Assembly (NCBI RefSeq): GCF_003070865.1
Contig: NZ_CP026948.1
Span: 310,001-374,000, forward strand
Source of the DNA: Corynebacterium liangguodongii
GTDB taxonomy: Bacteria > Actinomycetota > Actinomycetes > Mycobacteriales > Mycobacteriaceae
DNA length: 64,000 nt
Reading direction: 5' to 3'
Shown here one piece after another: positions 51,861-61,989 of the stretch (position 1 is its first letter; each line of letters starts with the position of its first letter). The translations under genes were made by a program, and so were the position numbers. Below the pieces are notes generated by a model. It searched no databases, had not been told where the DNA came from, and saw only the letters and a program-made list of their open reading frames with translations.

Positions 51861-52385
51861 TTACCCCGCGACGCCGGTGCCGCCGACAGCGCCGGCAGGC
51901 TCGGTCGCCTCGCGCTCCGCGCCGTCTTGCAGCGGCAAATTGACGTCGTGGACGGTGATGTCGACGCGCTCGACGATCAGCCCCGTCATCCGCTCCACCG
52001 CCACCTGGACGTTGTGGCGGATCGCGTTGGCCAGCTCGTGGATGGCCACCCCGTACTCGGCGATGATTGCCACGGCAATGGAGGCGCGCCCGTCCTGCAC
52101 GGCCACGTTGACGCCCTGCTGCACGTTGGTGGAGGCGGTGAGGGATTCGCGCACGGCGCCCCACATGCGCGCCGCGCCGCCGCCGAGGTTAGCGACGCCG
52201 GAGACCTCGCGGGCGGCGATACCGGCGATCTTGCCCACCACGGTGTCGTCGATGACGGTGGTACCGGTCTCGGTCACCAGGTTCGTGTTGGGCGCCTGCG
52301 CGCTCGGTGCAACCTGTGTCTGTACCTGTGCCTCAGTGGTGTCCGCGGCGGTGGAGCCGGCGGCAGGGGAGGTGGGTTCGCTCAT
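51861..52385 (-). CDS. Asp23/Gls24 family envelope stress response protein
   Basis: A 174-residue protein and the first gene of the reverse cluster. After ~45 low-complexity residues comes a full Asp23 domain: VIDDTVVGKIAGIAAREVSG, VNVAVQDGRASIAVAIIAEY, NVQVAVERMTGLIVERVDIT, and an acidic tail. ATG 52385 opens the domain-proper reading; earlier in-frame sequence lacks conservation. Related proteins in firmicutes respond to alkaline and cell-wall stress. Confidence 0.85.
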   Translation of the reverse strand: MSEPTSPAAGSTAADTTEAQVQTQVAPSAQAPNTNLVTETGTTVIDDTVVGKIAGIAAREVSGVANLGGGAARMWGAVRESLTASTNVQQGVNVAVQDGRASIAVAIIAEYGVAIHELANAIRHNVQVAVERMTGLIVERVDITVHDVNLPLQDGAEREATEPAGAVGGTGVAG

Positions 52386-52914
52386 GGGGGCCTCAATTCT
52401 CGTTGAAGTGCGGGGACGGTCGATGGCCCCTAACACTACACCCGTGTGGTGCTCTGCAGGGAGGGCCTGCACGGGGGCGTCGATACGCGATTTTGCTTCG
52501 CGGGGCGCGGATGTGCTTAAATACACGGGTTGCCTTGACATGGCCTGGCCTCGTAAGCGGGGACGGGCGGTGGCGGGGCGAACATGACACCTTCAACCCT
52601 GGAGGCACCCCTTGCGGGTGGACCGGGCAAGGTCCATGGCAAATAAACAGCGGCAGTACGTGAGTATAGGGGGCCCGCTCCCTTCCTCGTAACGTCAGAC
52701 CACGCGGCTGGGCCACCAGCCAGCGGCGGGAAGCACTGATCGGTTGCGCGCAGGTTGTTTGCTGTGCGGCCCACCTTCCTGGTTCGGTCATGGCAGTTGA
52801 ACGACACTGGCGTTGCGCCAAGGGCTAAGCCCGGACAACGTTATAGAGAAACAAGAAGCTTAAAACCCCCACCGCTTCGACACCGAATGTGGGGCAAGCG
52901 AGGAAGAGGTAAGC
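52386..52914. other. Divergent gap between the Asp23 cluster and the S10 operon
   Basis: 529 bases without a gene. It must hold promoters in both directions. TTGCTT at 52493-52498 with TTAAAT at 52517-52522 (18-base spacer) is one candidate for the S10 operon, giving a leader of nearly 390 bases. No L4-type S10 leader structure was recognised. Confidence 0.5.
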
Positions 52915-53220
52915 GTGGCGGGACAAAAGATCCGCATCAGGCTCAAGGCCTACGACCACGAGGCGATCGACGCATCCGCGAAGAAGATCGTTGAAACGGT
53001 CACCCGCACGGGTGCCCGCGTCGTGGGGCCGGTGCCGTTGCCCACTGAGAAGAACGTGTACGCCGTTATCCGTTCTCCCCACAAGTACAAGGATTCTCGC
53101 GAGCACTTCGAGATGCGCACTCACAAGCGCCTCATCGACATTCTCGACCCGACGCCCAAGACGGTCGACGCGCTCATGCGCATCGACCTGCCGGCCAGCG
53201 TCGACGTGAACATTCAGTAA
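52915..53220 (+). CDS. rpsJ: 30S ribosomal protein S10
   Basis: A 101-residue S10, first gene of the S10 operon; it also binds NusB/NusG in transcription coupling. Family landmarks: [57 protein letters not shown] 52915 follows GGAAGAGG. Confidence 0.98.
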   Translation: MAGQKIRIRLKAYDHEAIDASAKKIVETVTRTGARVVGPVPLPTEKNVYAVIRSPHKYKDSREHFEMRTHKRLIDILDPTPKTVDALMRIDLPASVDVNIQ

Positions 53221-53256
53221 GCAAGATCCGACTTTTGGTAAGTGGAGAACACACAC

Positions 53257-53913
53257 ATGTCTGACAATCAGATCAAGGGCATTCTGGGCACTAAGCTCGG
53301 CATGACCCAGATCTTCGACGAGGACAACCGGGTTATCCCGGTCACCGTCGTCGAGGCTGGGCCGGTCGTGGTCACCCAGATTCGCACCCCGGAGACCGAT
53401 GGCTACAGCGCCATCCAGATCGCTTACGGCGACATCGATCCCCGTAAGACCAAGAAGCCCCAGGCCGGCCACTTCAAGAAGGCCGGCGTCAACCCCCGCC
53501 GCTACGTCGCGGAAATCCGCATGGATGACACCTCCGCGTACGAGATCGGCCAGGAATTCAACGCGACCATCTTCGACGGTGACACCTACGTTGACGTCGT
53601 CGGCACCACCAAGGGCAAGGGCTACGCCGGCGCGATGAAGCGCCACGGCTTCGCCGGCCAGGGTGCCGCCCACGGTAACCAGGCCTCCCACCGCCGCGTC
53701 GGCTCCATCGGCGCCTGCGCGACCCCCGGTCGCGTGTTCAAGGGCACCCGCATGGCCGGCCGCATGGGCGGCAACCGGGTGACCACCCAGAACCTGAAGA
53801 TCCAACGCATCGACGGCGAGAACAACCTGATCCTCATCAAGGGCGCAATCCCTGGTGCCAAGGGCAGCATTGTCACCGTCAAGACCGCAGTGAAGGGCGG
53901 TGCTCACGCATGA
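53257..53913 (+). CDS. rplC: 50S ribosomal protein L3
   Basis: A 218-residue L3. Start [20 protein letters not shown], later [15 protein letters not shown] and [11 protein letters not shown] near the peptidyl-transferase loop. ATG 53257 with AAGTGGAG about nine bases upstream is preferred to GTG 53242. It overlaps rplD (ATGA). Confidence 0.97.
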   Translation: MSDNQIKGILGTKLGMTQIFDEDNRVIPVTVVEAGPVVVTQIRTPETDGYSAIQIAYGDIDPRKTKKPQAGHFKKAGVNPRRYVAEIRMDDTSAYEIGQEFNATIFDGDTYVDVVGTTKGKGYAGAMKRHGFAGQGAAHGNQASHRRVGSIGACATPGRVFKGTRMAGRMGGNRVTTQNLKIQRIDGENNLILIKGAIPGAKGSIVTVKTAVKGGAHA

Positions 53914-54575
53914 CGAACCTGACGCTTAACGTCCACACCGCTGACGGCAAGACCAACGGTTCCGTCGACCTGCCGGCCGAGATTTTCGACCGCGAGGTCT
54001 CCATCCCCCTGATGCACCAGGTTGTCATCGCACAGCAGGCAGCCGCGCGCCAGGGCACCCACGCCACCAAGACCCGCGGCATGGTCAGCGGCGGTGGCAA
54101 GAAGCCGTTCCGCCAGAAGGGCACCGGCCGCGCCCGCCAGGGCTCGACCCGCGCGCCGCACTTCACCGGCGGCGGCACCGTTCACGGTCCGCAGCCGCGC
54201 TCGTACGCGCAGCGCACCCCGAAGAAGATGATCAAGGCCGCTCTCGCCATGTCCCTGAGCGACCGCGCGCGCGGCGAGCGCATCCACGTCGTCGAGGAGC
54301 TCGTCCCGGGCCAGACCCCGTCGACGAAGTCCGCACGCGCCTTCATTGAGCGTCTCACCGACCGCAAGAACGTTCTTCTTGTCATCGGCCGTGAGGATGT
54401 CAACTCCCGCCTTTCCGCACGGAACCTGCCGGGCGTCCACATCCTTGAGCCGGGTCAGTTGAACACCTACGACGTGCTCAACTCCGACGACGTCGTGTTC
54501 TCCGTCGAGGCGCTTCACACCTTTGTGAACGCATCCGCGGGCGCACCCGCCGCTGCAGTGGAGGAGGAGAAGTAA
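53910..54575 (+). CDS. rplD: 50S ribosomal protein L4
   Basis: A 221-residue L4. The extended loop of the exit tunnel is recognisable ([20 protein letters not shown], then [16 protein letters not shown]). In E. coli L4 represses this operon; whether that holds here is unknown. It overlaps rplC by four bases and abuts rplW directly. Confidence 0.97.
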   Translation: MTNLTLNVHTADGKTNGSVDLPAEIFDREVSIPLMHQVVIAQQAAARQGTHATKTRGMVSGGGKKPFRQKGTGRARQGSTRAPHFTGGGTVHGPQPRSYAQRTPKKMIKAALAMSLSDRARGERIHVVEELVPGQTPSTKSARAFIERLTDRKNVLLVIGREDVNSRLSARNLPGVHILEPGQLNTYDVLNSDDVVFSVEALHTFVNASAGAPAAAVEEEK

Positions 54576-54881
54576 ATGGCCAAGATCGCCAACCCGCGTG
54601 ACATCATCATCGCCCCGGTCCTCTCCGAGAAGACCTACGCGCTGATGGAGCAGAACACGTACACGTTTTTCGTGAACCCGTCTGCCAACAAGACCCAGAT
54701 CAAGATTGCCGTGGAGGAGATCTTCGGCGTCGACGTCGCTTCCGTCAACACCGCCAACCGCGAGGGCAAGCGCAAGCGTTCCCGCACCGGCTATGGCAAG
54801 CGTAAGGACACCAAGCGCGCCTACGTCACCCTCCGCGAGGGCAGCGACTCCATCGACATCTTCGGCGGCGCAGCCGTCTAA
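54576..54881 (+). CDS. rplW: 50S ribosomal protein L23
   Basis: A 101-residue L23, located at the tunnel exit where trigger factor and SRP dock. [20 protein letters not shown] and the basic loop [20 protein letters not shown] are diagnostic. It starts immediately after the rplD stop. Confidence 0.97.
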   Translation: MAKIANPRDIIIAPVLSEKTYALMEQNTYTFFVNPSANKTQIKIAVEEIFGVDVASVNTANREGKRKRSRTGYGKRKDTKRAYVTLREGSDSIDIFGGAAV

Positions 54882-54906
54882 GTGGCTCGATAGAAAAGGA
54901 CACATT

Positions 54907-55743
54907 ATGGCTATTCGCAAGTACAAGCCGACAACCCCGGGTCGCCGCAACAGCTCCGTTTCCGAATTTTCGGAGATCACCCGCTCCACCCCGGAGAAGA
55001 GCCTGCTGCGCCCGCTCCCGAAGAAGGGTGGCCGCAACAACCACGGTCACATCACCACCCGCCACCGCGGCGGCGGACACAAGCGCCGCTACCGCGTCAT
55101 CGACTTCCGCCGCAACGACAAGGACGGCGTGCTGGCCAAGGTCGCTCACATCGAGTACGACCCGAACCGCACCGCCAACATTGCGCTGCTGCACTACGAA
55201 GACGGCGAGAAGCGCTACATCATCGCGCCCAAGGGCCTGACCCAGGGCACCGTGATCGAATCCGGCGCGCAGGCCGACATCAAGGTGGGCAACAACCTGC
55301 CGTTGCGCAACATCCCGACCGGTACGACGATCCACGCCGTGGAGCTCAAGCCGGGCGCCGGCGCCAAGCTCGCCCGCTCCGCCGGAACGTCCATCCAGCT
55401 GCTCGGTAAGGAAGGCCCCTACGCGGTGCTGCGTATGCCCTCTTCCGAGATCCGCCGCGTGGACATCCGCTGCCGCGCTACTGTCGGTGAGGTCGGCAAC
55501 GCCGACCAGATCAACATCCGCTGGGGTAAGGCCGGCCGCATGCGCTGGAAGGGCTGGCGCCCGACCGTGCGTGGTGTGGTCATGAACCCGGTTGACCACC
55601 CGCACGGCGGTGGCGAGGGCAAGACCTCCGGTGGTCGCCACCCGGTCAGCCCGTGGGGCCAGAAGGAAGGCCGTACCCGTAACCCGAACCGTTATTCCAA
55701 CAACATGATCGTGCGCCGTCGTCGCCCGAACAAGAAGCGCTAA
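54907..55743 (+). CDS. rplB: 50S ribosomal protein L2
   Basis: A 278-residue L2. Start [19 protein letters not shown]; the signature [18 protein letters not shown] includes the conserved His near the peptidyl-transferase centre. AAAAGGACAC lies before ATG 54907, while an upstream in-frame reading overlaps rplW and lacks conservation. Confidence 0.98.
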   Translation: MAIRKYKPTTPGRRNSSVSEFSEITRSTPEKSLLRPLPKKGGRNNHGHITTRHRGGGHKRRYRVIDFRRNDKDGVLAKVAHIEYDPNRTANIALLHYEDGEKRYIIAPKGLTQGTVIESGAQADIKVGNNLPLRNIPTGTTIHAVELKPGAGAKLARSAGTSIQLLGKEGPYAVLRMPSSEIRRVDIRCRATVGEVGNADQINIRWGKAGRMRWKGWRPTVRGVVMNPVDHPHGGGEGKTSGGRHPVSPWGQKEGRTRNPNRYSNNMIVRRRRPNKKR

Positions 55744-55759
55744 GAGGAGGTAAGCAGAC

Positions 55760-56035
55760 ATGCCACGCAGCCTGAAGAAGGGCCCGTTCGTCGATGAGCA
55801 CCTCCTCAACAAGGTGGACGCTCAGAACGAGGCCGGCACCAAGCAGGTCATCAAGACCTGGTCTCGCCGCTCGACCATTCTCCCCGATTTCATCGGCCAC
55901 ACCTTCGCCGTCCACGACGGCCGCAAGCACGTGCCGGTGTTCGTCGACGAGTCCATGGTCGGCCACAAGCTCGGCGAGTTCGCACCAACCAAGACCTTCA
56001 AGGGTCACATCAAAGAATCGAAGGGACGTCGATAA
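55760..56035 (+). CDS. rpsS: 30S ribosomal protein S19
   Basis: A 91-residue S19: [40 protein letters not shown] and the C-terminal [22 protein letters not shown] lies nine bases before ATG 55760. Confidence 0.98.
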   Translation: MPRSLKKGPFVDEHLLNKVDAQNEAGTKQVIKTWSRRSTILPDFIGHTFAVHDGRKHVPVFVDESMVGHKLGEFAPTKTFKGHIKESKGRR

Positions 56036-56038
56036 GCG

Positions 56039-56407
56039 ATGAGTGACACCATCACCTCCGCATCCGCGACGGCCAAGTTCGTCCGCACTTCCCCGATGAA
56101 GGCGCGCCGCGTGCTCGCACTCGTCCGCGGGAAGTCCGTCTCTGAGGCGCTCGCCATTTTGAAGTACGCACCGCAGGCGGCCTCCAAGGACGTTGCCAAG
56201 GTCGTCGCTTCCGCAGCGGCCAACGCCGAGAACAACTTCGGCCTGGACCCGCGCACCCTCGTCGTCGCCGAGTGCTACGCCAACGAGGGCCCGACCATGC
56301 GCCGCTACCAGCCGCGCGCCCAGGGCCGCGCGTTCCAGATCCGGAAGCGCACCTCCCACATCACCGTGGTCGTCGAGTCCGTTGAAGCTAAGGAAGGGGC
56401 TAAGTAA
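56039..56407 (+). CDS. rplV: 50S ribosomal protein L22
   Basis: A 122-residue L22 with [20 protein letters not shown] at the start and the beta-hairpin [20 protein letters not shown] that lines the exit tunnel, where macrolide-resistance changes occur; no insertion is seen. It overlaps rpsC by one base (TAATG). Confidence 0.97.
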   Translation: MSDTITSASATAKFVRTSPMKARRVLALVRGKSVSEALAILKYAPQAASKDVAKVVASAAANAENNFGLDPRTLVVAECYANEGPTMRRYQPRAQGRAFQIRKRTSHITVVVESVEAKEGAK

Positions 56408-57156
56408 TGGGCCAGAAAATCCACCCACACGGCCTTCGCCTGGGCATCACCGCCGATTGGAAGACCCACTGGTACGCCGACAAGAACTACGCCGACTACG
56501 TCGCAGAAGACATCAAAATCCGCGAGTTCTTGTCCAAGGGCCTCGAGCGCGCCGGCATTGCCGACGTCGTCATCGAGCGCACCCGTGACCGCGTCCGCGT
56601 CGACATCCACACCGCCCGTCCGGGCATCGTGATCGGCCGCCGCGGCGCCGAGGCTGACCGCATTCGCCGCGAGCTGGAAAAGCTCACCGGCAAGATGGTC
56701 GCGCTGAACATCCTCGAGGTCAAAAACGTCGATGCGAACGCGACCCTCGTCGCCCAGTCCATCGCGGAGCAGCTGGTCAACCGCGTGGCCTTCCGCCGCG
56801 CGATGCGCAAGGCCATCCAGTCCGCGATGCGCAACCCGCAGGTCAAGGGCATCAAGGTGATGACGTCGGGCCGCCTCGGCGGCGCCGAGATGTCTCGTGT
56901 CGAGCGCTACCACGAGGGGCGCGTGCCGCTGCACACGCTCCGCGCGGAGATCGACTACGGCACGGCAGAGGCACACACCACCTTCGGCGTCATCGGCGTC
57001 AAGGTATGGATTTACAAGGGCGATGTCGTCGGCGGCGTGCGCGAGTCTGAGCTCAACGCCCCGTCCAACGAGCGCCGCGGCCGCGGCGACCGCGACCGCC
57101 GCCCGCGCCGCGGTGGCCAGCGTCGCCAGCGCGCAGAGCAGAAGCAGGAGGGCTAA
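56407..57156 (+). CDS. rpsC: 30S ribosomal protein S3
   Basis: A 249-residue S3. N-terminal [22 protein letters not shown] domain [20 protein letters not shown] and the helicase-related basic face. The C-terminal 35 residues are Arg/Gly-rich ([20 protein letters not shown]), an actinobacterial extension. Confidence 0.97.
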   Translation: MGQKIHPHGLRLGITADWKTHWYADKNYADYVAEDIKIREFLSKGLERAGIADVVIERTRDRVRVDIHTARPGIVIGRRGAEADRIRRELEKLTGKMVALNILEVKNVDANATLVAQSIAEQLVNRVAFRRAMRKAIQSAMRNPQVKGIKVMTSGRLGGAEMSRVERYHEGRVPLHTLRAEIDYGTAEAHTTFGVIGVKVWIYKGDVVGGVRESELNAPSNERRGRGDRDRRPRRGGQRRQRAEQKQEG

Positions 57157-57160
57157 ACAC

Positions 57161-57577
57161 ATGCTTATTCCCAAGCGCGTGAAATACCGCCGCCAGCACC
57201 GCCCGACCCGTCGCGGCGTGTCCAAGGGCGGCAACAGCATCAACTTCGGTGACTACGGCCTCCAGGCTCTCGAGCCGGCCTACATCACCAACCGTCAGAT
57301 CGAGTCCGCTCGTATCGCGATCAACCGCCACGTCAAGCGCGGCGGCAAGGTCTGGATCAACATCTTCCCGGACCGCCCGTTGACCCAGAAGCCGCTCGGC
57401 GTGCGTATGGGCTCCGGTAAGGGCCCCGTGGAGAAGTGGGTCGCCAACGTGAAGCCGGGTCGTATCCTCTTCGAGATGTCCTACCCGAGCGAAGCGGTTG
57501 CCATGGAGGCTCTGCGCCGCGCCGGCGCGAAGCTGCCGTGCAAGGTCCGCGTGATTAAGAAGGAGGACCTGTTCTAA
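57161..57577 (+). CDS. rplP: 50S ribosomal protein L16
   Basis: A 138-residue L16, which contacts A-site t[43 protein letters not shown] and [19 protein letters not shown] are typical. It starts four bases after rpsC and overlaps rpmC by one base (TAATG). Confidence 0.98.
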   Translation: MLIPKRVKYRRQHRPTRRGVSKGGNSINFGDYGLQALEPAYITNRQIESARIAINRHVKRGGKVWINIFPDRPLTQKPLGVRMGSGKGPVEKWVANVKPGRILFEMSYPSEAVAMEALRRAGAKLPCKVRVIKKEDLF

Positions 57578-57807
57578 TGGCTGCTGGTACCCCCGCATCC
57601 GAGTTCCGCGTGCTCACCGACGACGAGCTGCGCACCCGCCTGTCCGAGGCGAAGGAAGAGCTGTTTAACCTGCGCTTCCAGCTCGCCACCGGCCAGCTGA
57701 CCAACAACCGCCGCATCTCCACCGTCAAGCGCGACATCGCTCGCATCTACACGGTGCTGCGCGAGCGCGAGCTGGGTCTGTCTGTCGTCCCGGGAGCTGA
57801 GGCATAA
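57577..57807 (+). CDS. rpmC: 50S ribosomal protein L29
   Basis: A 76-residue L29 near the tunnel exit: [20 protein letters not shown] and [20 protein letters not shown]. One-base overlap with rplP and two bases from rpsQ. Confidence 0.97.
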   Translation: MAAGTPASEFRVLTDDELRTRLSEAKEELFNLRFQLATGQLTNNRRISTVKRDIARIYTVLRERELGLSVVPGAEA

Positions 57808-57809
57808 CC

Positions 57810-58121
57810 ATGACTGAAGCAACTGAGGGAAACGTGACCGTGACTGAAGATAACGCAAACAAGACCAAGAAGAAGGGTCTGCAGAAGCGCCGCCGCGGCT
57901 ACGTCGTGTCCGACAAGATGGACAAGACGATCGTGGTCGAGGTCGAGGACCGCAAGTCCCACGCCCTGTACGGAAAGATCGTCCGTACCACCAAGCGCGT
58001 GAAGGCCCACGACGAGGACAACACCGCCGGCGTCGGCGACCTCGTCATCATCGAGGAGACCCGCCCGCTGTCGAAGGACAAGCACTTCCGCCTCTTCGAA
58101 ATCGTGGAGAAGGCCCGCTAG
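57810..58121 (+). CDS. rpsQ: 30S ribosomal protein S17
   Basis: A 103-residue S17 with an acidic/Lys N-terminal extension of about 25 residues. The core [20 protein letters not shown] and the later [20 protein letters not shown] are typical. It is followed by a strong terminator, so the ribosomal run stops here and resumes at rplN 4.6 kb further on. Confidence 0.97.
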   Translation: MTEATEGNVTVTEDNANKTKKKGLQKRRRGYVVSDKMDKTIVVEVEDRKSHALYGKIVRTTKRVKAHDEDNTAGVGDLVIIEETRPLSKDKHFRLFEIVEKAR

Positions 58122-58147
58122 CCCCTCCGAGTTCGACGGATCTACGT

Positions 58148-58178
58148 AAAAAGCCCCGCCGGTAGGCGGGGCTTTTTA
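58148..58178 (+). terminator. Terminator after rpsQ
   Basis: AAAAAGCCCCGCC, loop GGTA, GGCGGGGCTTTTT: a near-ideal intrinsic terminator. Confidence 0.95.
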
Positions 58179-58218
58179 CGTGCGTGCCGCATGCGCGGGG
58201 ACGCCGCCGAAGGCCCAT

Positions 58219-58236
58219 GTTCACCGAAAATTCACT
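58219..58236 (+). promoter_or_regulatory. PHO-box-like direct repeat upstream of phoX
   Basis: GTTCACC-GAAA-ATTCACT is two seven-base units at an 11-base period, the same form as actinobacterial PhoP/PhoR direct-repeat units (GTTCACC plus four bases). A third unit, GTTCACT, lies at 58281-58287. It sits about 100 bases before a phosphatase gene, as expected for phosphate-starvation control. Confidence 0.55.
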
Positions 58237-58331
58237 CCCTTTTCTCTGCACGGCAAAACGAACAACTTAGTGTCATTCGTGTTCACTTTCGGCAACTGCG
58301 GTCCGTATCTAACTATCCAGGGAGCTCAATC

Positions 58332-60413
58332 GTGTCTCTTCAAGGCATTAACCTGCTGTTTCAGTCCAAGCGCTCGAAGCTGACCTGCACCTACAAGTGC
58401 GGCAACGCCTGCTTGGGTGAGTGCACCAACACGTCCAACAACGCGTACTTCGGGGACGTGATGTCCCGCCGCGGTGTGCTGAAGTCCTTCGGTCTCGGCG
58501 TGGTCACCGTCGGCGGCGGCGCAGCGCTCGCCGCCTGCGGTTCTCCCGAGGAGGGCGGCGCAGCCGCTGGTTCCGCCACGAGCTCGAAGGCCGAGGCTGC
58601 CAAGGACGTCAAGCCGCTCAAGGGCATGCAGTTTGCCAGTGTCGAGCCGAACACCGAGGACAAGGTCGTCGTGCCCGAGGGCTACGAAACCGGCGTCCTC
58701 ATCGCGTGGGGCGACCCGGTTGTCGAGGGCGCTCCTGAGTTTGACCCCAACAACCAGACGGCGGAGGCCGCTAAGAAGCAGTTCGGTTTCAACAACGACT
58801 TCGCCGGCCTCCTCGAGCACCCCGACAACAAGGCCCGCATGGTCTACGTCTGCTCTCACGAGTACTCCACCGAGCCGCAGATGTTCCCCGGCTACGACGG
58901 AGAGAACCCGACCGACGAGCAGATCAACATCGGGATCGCCAGCCACGGCCACACCATCCTCGAGGTGTCCAAGACGGGCAAGGGTGGCGAGCTCAAGCGC
59001 GAGTTCGGCCCCCTTAACCGCCGCATCACCGGGTTTACCGAGTTCACGCTCGCCGGCGCTGCCGCCGGGTCCGACCTGGTGAAGACCAAGGCCGATCCGA
59101 CCGGCACCAAGGTGTTTGGCACCTTCAACAACTGCTCCGGCGGCATCACTCCGTGGGGCACGATGCTCTCCGGCGAGGAAAACATCGACCAGTACTTCGC
59201 CAACGCCGCGGCGGTGACCGACGAGCGCGCGGCAGAAGACGTCAAGCGCTTCGGTGTGGAGGAGGGTGCCTCCGAGCGCAAGTGGGAGCGCGTGCACGAG
59301 CGCTTCGACCTGAGCAAGGAGCCCAACGAGTTCCACCGCTTCGGCTACGTCGTCGAGATCAACCCCTTTGATCCGGAATCGACCCCGGTCAAGCACACCT
59401 CGATGGGCCGCTTCAAGCACGAAGCCGGCAACGTCCACGTGGCCAAGGATGGCACCGTGGTGTGCTACTCCGGCGATGATTCCCGCTTCGAGTACATCTA
59501 CAAGTTCGTCTCCTCCAAGAAGGTCAAGGAGGGCGACATCGCCCACAACATGACCATCCTTGACGAGGGTACGCTCTACGTCGCCTCGCTCGAGGGCAAC
59601 TCCCCGCAGGGTGAGATCACGGGCGACGGTGACCTCCCGGCTGACGGCGCGTTCGACGGCAAGGGCACCTGGCACAAGCTGCTCACCGTCACCGCGGGCG
59701 GCGCCGAGTCCCACGTCGACGGCTTCACCGCCGAGGAAGTCGCCGTCTACACCCGCCTCGCGGCCGATAAGGTTGGCGCGACCAAGATGGACCGCCCGGA
59801 GGACTTCCAGGTCAACCCGGTCAACGAAAAGGTCTACGTCGCCCTGACGAACAACTCCTACCGCGGCGCTTCCGGCGAGAACGCGAAAAAGAGCAAGGAA
59901 GACGTCATGGAGTACGCCCCGATCCGCGAGAACAAGAACGGTCTCGTCATGGAGATCGAGGACGACTTCGCCGGCGAGTCCTTCACCTGGAACCTGCTGC
60001 TCGTCTGCGGCGACCCCGAGGCCGCGTCGACCTACTTCGGCGGGTTTGATAAGGCGAAGGTCTCTCCGATTTCCTGCCCGGACAACCTCGCCTTTGACAC
60101 CTACGGCAACCTCTGGATCTCGACCGACGGTAACGCACTGAAGAGTAACGACGGCCTCTACGCCGTTGGCCTCGAGGGCGAGAACCGCGGCCAGGTCAAG
60201 TGCTTCCTCACCGTGCCGAAGGACGCTGAGACCTGCGGCCCGATCGTCACCGATGATCTGGTGATGGTCAACGTCCAGCACCCGGGCGAGGGTGACGACG
60301 CCACCTTCGAGCAGCCCGGTTCGCACTGGCCGGAGGGCGGCAACGCCGTCCCGCGCCCGGCGGTTGCCATGGCGTGGCGCACCGACGGCAAGAAGATCGG
60401 CGTCGAGGCCTAA
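58332..60413 (+). CDS. phoX: PhoX family phosphatase (DUF839), Tat-exported lipoprotein
   Basis: A 693-residue extracytoplasmic alkaline phosphatase-type protein. The N-terminal 45 residues include four Cys at i, i+4, i+8 and i+12 (C19, C23, C27, C31) and NAYFGDV, which I recall as conserved in actinobacterial DUF839 proteins. Then comes a twin-arginine signal (SRRGVLKSFG, Arg46-Arg47) ending in a lipobox (ALAAC, Cys69). The catalytic body contains VCSHEYSTEP, NNCSGGITPWGTMLSGEENI and GRFKHEAGNVHVAKDGTVV. GTG 58332 has AGGGAG about seven bases upstream. It has its own PHO-box-like site and terminator. Confidence 0.9.
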   Translation: MSLQGINLLFQSKRSKLTCTYKCGNACLGECTNTSNNAYFGDVMSRRGVLKSFGLGVVTVGGGAALAACGSPEEGGAAAGSATSSKAEAAKDVKPLKGMQFASVEPNTEDKVVVPEGYETGVLIAWGDPVVEGAPEFDPNNQTAEAAKKQFGFNNDFAGLLEHPDNKARMVYVCSHEYSTEPQMFPGYDGENPTDEQINIGIASHGHTILEVSKTGKGGELKREFGPLNRRITGFTEFTLAGAAAGSDLVKTKADPTGTKVFGTFNNCSGGITPWGTMLSGEENIDQYFANAAAVTDERAAEDVKRFGVEEGASERKWERVHERFDLSKEPNEFHRFGYVVEINPFDPESTPVKHTSMGRFKHEAGNVHVAKDGTVVCYSGDDSRFEYIYKFVSSKKVKEGDIAHNMTILDEGTLYVASLEGNSPQGEITGDGDLPADGAFDGKGTWHKLLTVTAGGAESHVDGFTAEEVAVYTRLAADKVGATKMDRPEDFQVNPVNEKVYVALTNNSYRGASGENAKKSKEDVMEYAPIRENKNGLVMEIEDDFAGESFTWNLLLVCGDPEAASTYFGGFDKAKVSPISCPDNLAFDTYGNLWISTDGNALKSNDGLYAVGLEGENRGQVKCFLTVPKDAETCGPIVTDDLVMVNVQHPGEGDDATFEQPGSHWPEGGNAVPRPAVAMAWRTDGKKIGVEA

Positions 60414-60438
60414 GAAAGCAGCGGTCGACTGCGGCCGT

Positions 60439-60470
60439 ACTACCACGACACCGCGTCGTGGTAGTTTTTC
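60439..60470 (+). terminator. phoX terminator
   Basis: ACTACCACGAC and GTCGTGGTAGT form eleven perfect pairs around ACCGC, followed by TTTTC. Confidence 0.95.
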
Positions 60471-60510
60471 CATCTGCGGTGGTACTCAGCGCGAGACAAG
60501 AGGCGTGGAG

Positions 60511-60998
60511 ATGCACGACGGAGAGCCGGCCTTGAGCCACGTTCGCCTCGGCGAGATGAAGCCGCACTCCGACTCAGCACCCAAATGCGGCACGGGATAA
60601 AGCTCGAGGAGCCAGTCGCGTATCGCAGGCTGTCGACAAATGTGTACGCTCTCAACTACCTGCTCGGCAAGGAATGAGGACAACGACCCGCGGGCGCGCC
60701 TAAGTATCGTGCTTGGCCATACCGACTGCGAGATCGTGCCGGCTTACCAGGGCCCGTGGCCTTTTGCGATGATGGAGCCGGTTGGCGACCCCTATTCTCA
60801 GACCAGCTTCGCGCCGTGAGCGCCAAGAAGGTGGGCATGAGGGGCTTGGCCTCCTTGCGCTTACGCGACCTTTTAGCAATGGGGATCGATGTGATGGCAG
60901 GGTTGGCAGACGAGCGGTTGCGCCTCGAAGCTACAGGTGGTGCAGGGTTGGGAGAGTTGGTGCGGAGAAAGGCTCTAGAGTTCGCCCCCTGGCCGTGA
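60511..60998 (+). pseudogene. Possible decayed gene between phoX and thiD
   Basis: No intact gene is present from 60471 to 61099. Several plus-strand frame pieces read like coding sequence with high GC at third positions: 60511-60600, then an overlapping frame to 60677 (EEPVAYRRLSTNVYALNYLL), then another to 60819 (RLSIVLGHTDCEIVPAYQGP), then 60819-60998. They chain only through frameshifts. The family is not recognised, and chance open stretches in GC-rich DNA cannot be excluded. Confidence 0.3.
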
Positions 60999-61099
60999 CC
61001 CGGCTAACAACCCGGTTGTGCGGGGGATCGAGTGTTCCCGCACGCTCGTTCCCGCTTTTATGCGTGGATGTTGGCCGAGAAGCGGTGGGCGGGGCACTA

Positions 61100-61927
61100 T
61101 TAGCCCCAGCCCGCCAGCCGCCTGAGGGCATGGAAGTGGTCGATAGGCCCGTGGCCGCGGCCCACGTGGAGCTCGTCGGCGTGGGAGATCGCCTCGTGGA
61201 GCCAGTGGGAGGACCATTCGGCGGCGGCTGCGGCGGAGGTGTCGATACGCATGCGCGTGGCCAGCGCGGAGGACAGCGAGCAGCCCGTGCCGTGGGTGTT
61301 TGTGGTCTTCACGCGGGGCAGCGCGATGGTGTGCGCCTCACCGGCGGGGGTGACAAGCGCGTTGGAGGCCTCGGGCCCGGCGAGGTGGCCTCCCTTGACC
61401 AGGACCGACACCCCCGCGCTCGCGGCGAGCGCGCGACCTTGATCGAGCGCCTCCTCGAAGGCGGAAGCGAGGGAGGTTTCGCACAGGGCGGCGAGCTCGG
61501 GCACGTTGGGCGTGACCACGGTCGCGTGGTCGCGGACGAACTCGCGCAGCGCCTCCTCGGCGTCCTCGTCGAGCAGGCGGTCGCCAGAGGTGGCTACCAT
61601 CACCGGGTCGACCACGACGACGGGGACGGGGTGGGTGGCTAGGAAGTGGGAGACGGTGGCGGTGGTGGGGGCGTCGCCAAGCATGCCCACCTTGACCGCG
61701 TCGACGGCGACGTCGTCGAAGACCGCCTCGAGCTGCGCGCGGAGGAACGCCTGCGGGGGAGTGTGCACCTCCCGCACGCCCTGGGTGTTTTGGGCGACGA
61801 GCGCGGTGATCACGGCCATACCAAAGCCTCCGGCGGCCGCGATGGATTTGAGGTCGGCGTGGATGCCGGCCCCGCCTGTGGGATCCGTCCCTGCGATGGA
61901 GAGGACGCGGGGTTGCTGGTAGTTCAT
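61100..61927 (-). CDS. thiD: Hydroxymethylpyrimidine/phosphomethylpyrimidine kinase
   Basis: A 275-residue ribokinase-fold enzyme that phosphorylates HMP and HMP-P in thiamine synthesis. LSIAGTDPTGGAGIHADLKS at the start, VDPVMVATSGDRLL in the middle and the catalytic anion-hole motif NTHGTGCSLSSALA near residue 225 are all intact. ATG 61927 is the start. No TPP riboswitch is apparent in the 180 bases upstream, which are shared with the divergent micropeptide promoter. Confidence 0.94.
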   Translation of the reverse strand: MNYQQPRVLSIAGTDPTGGAGIHADLKSIAAAGGFGMAVITALVAQNTQGVREVHTPPQAFLRAQLEAVFDDVAVDAVKVGMLGDAPTTATVSHFLATHPVPVVVVDPVMVATSGDRLLDEDAEEALREFVRDHATVVTPNVPELAALCETSLASAFEEALDQGRALAASAGVSVLVKGGHLAGPEASNALVTPAGEAHTIALPRVKTTNTHGTGCSLSSALATRMRIDTSAAAAAEWSSHWLHEAISHADELHVGRGHGPIDHFHALRRLAGWG

Positions 61928-61960
61928 GGTCTACTTTCTACGCGTTTACTGCCAAATCGG

Positions 61961-61989
61961 TTGCCGTGCCAAATGTTTACATATACGAT
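61961..61989 (+). promoter_or_regulatory. Promoter of the tandem micropeptide genes
   Basis: TTGCCG (61961-61966), an exact 17-base spacer, TACGAT (61984-61989). The leader is about 115 bases and contains the 12-bp palindrome GGGAAATTTCCC at 62028-62039. Confidence 0.65.

Noticed and set aside
58326..60473. 715-codon open frame antisense to phoX
   Set aside because: The sense strand carries Tat signal, lipobox and PhoX motifs.
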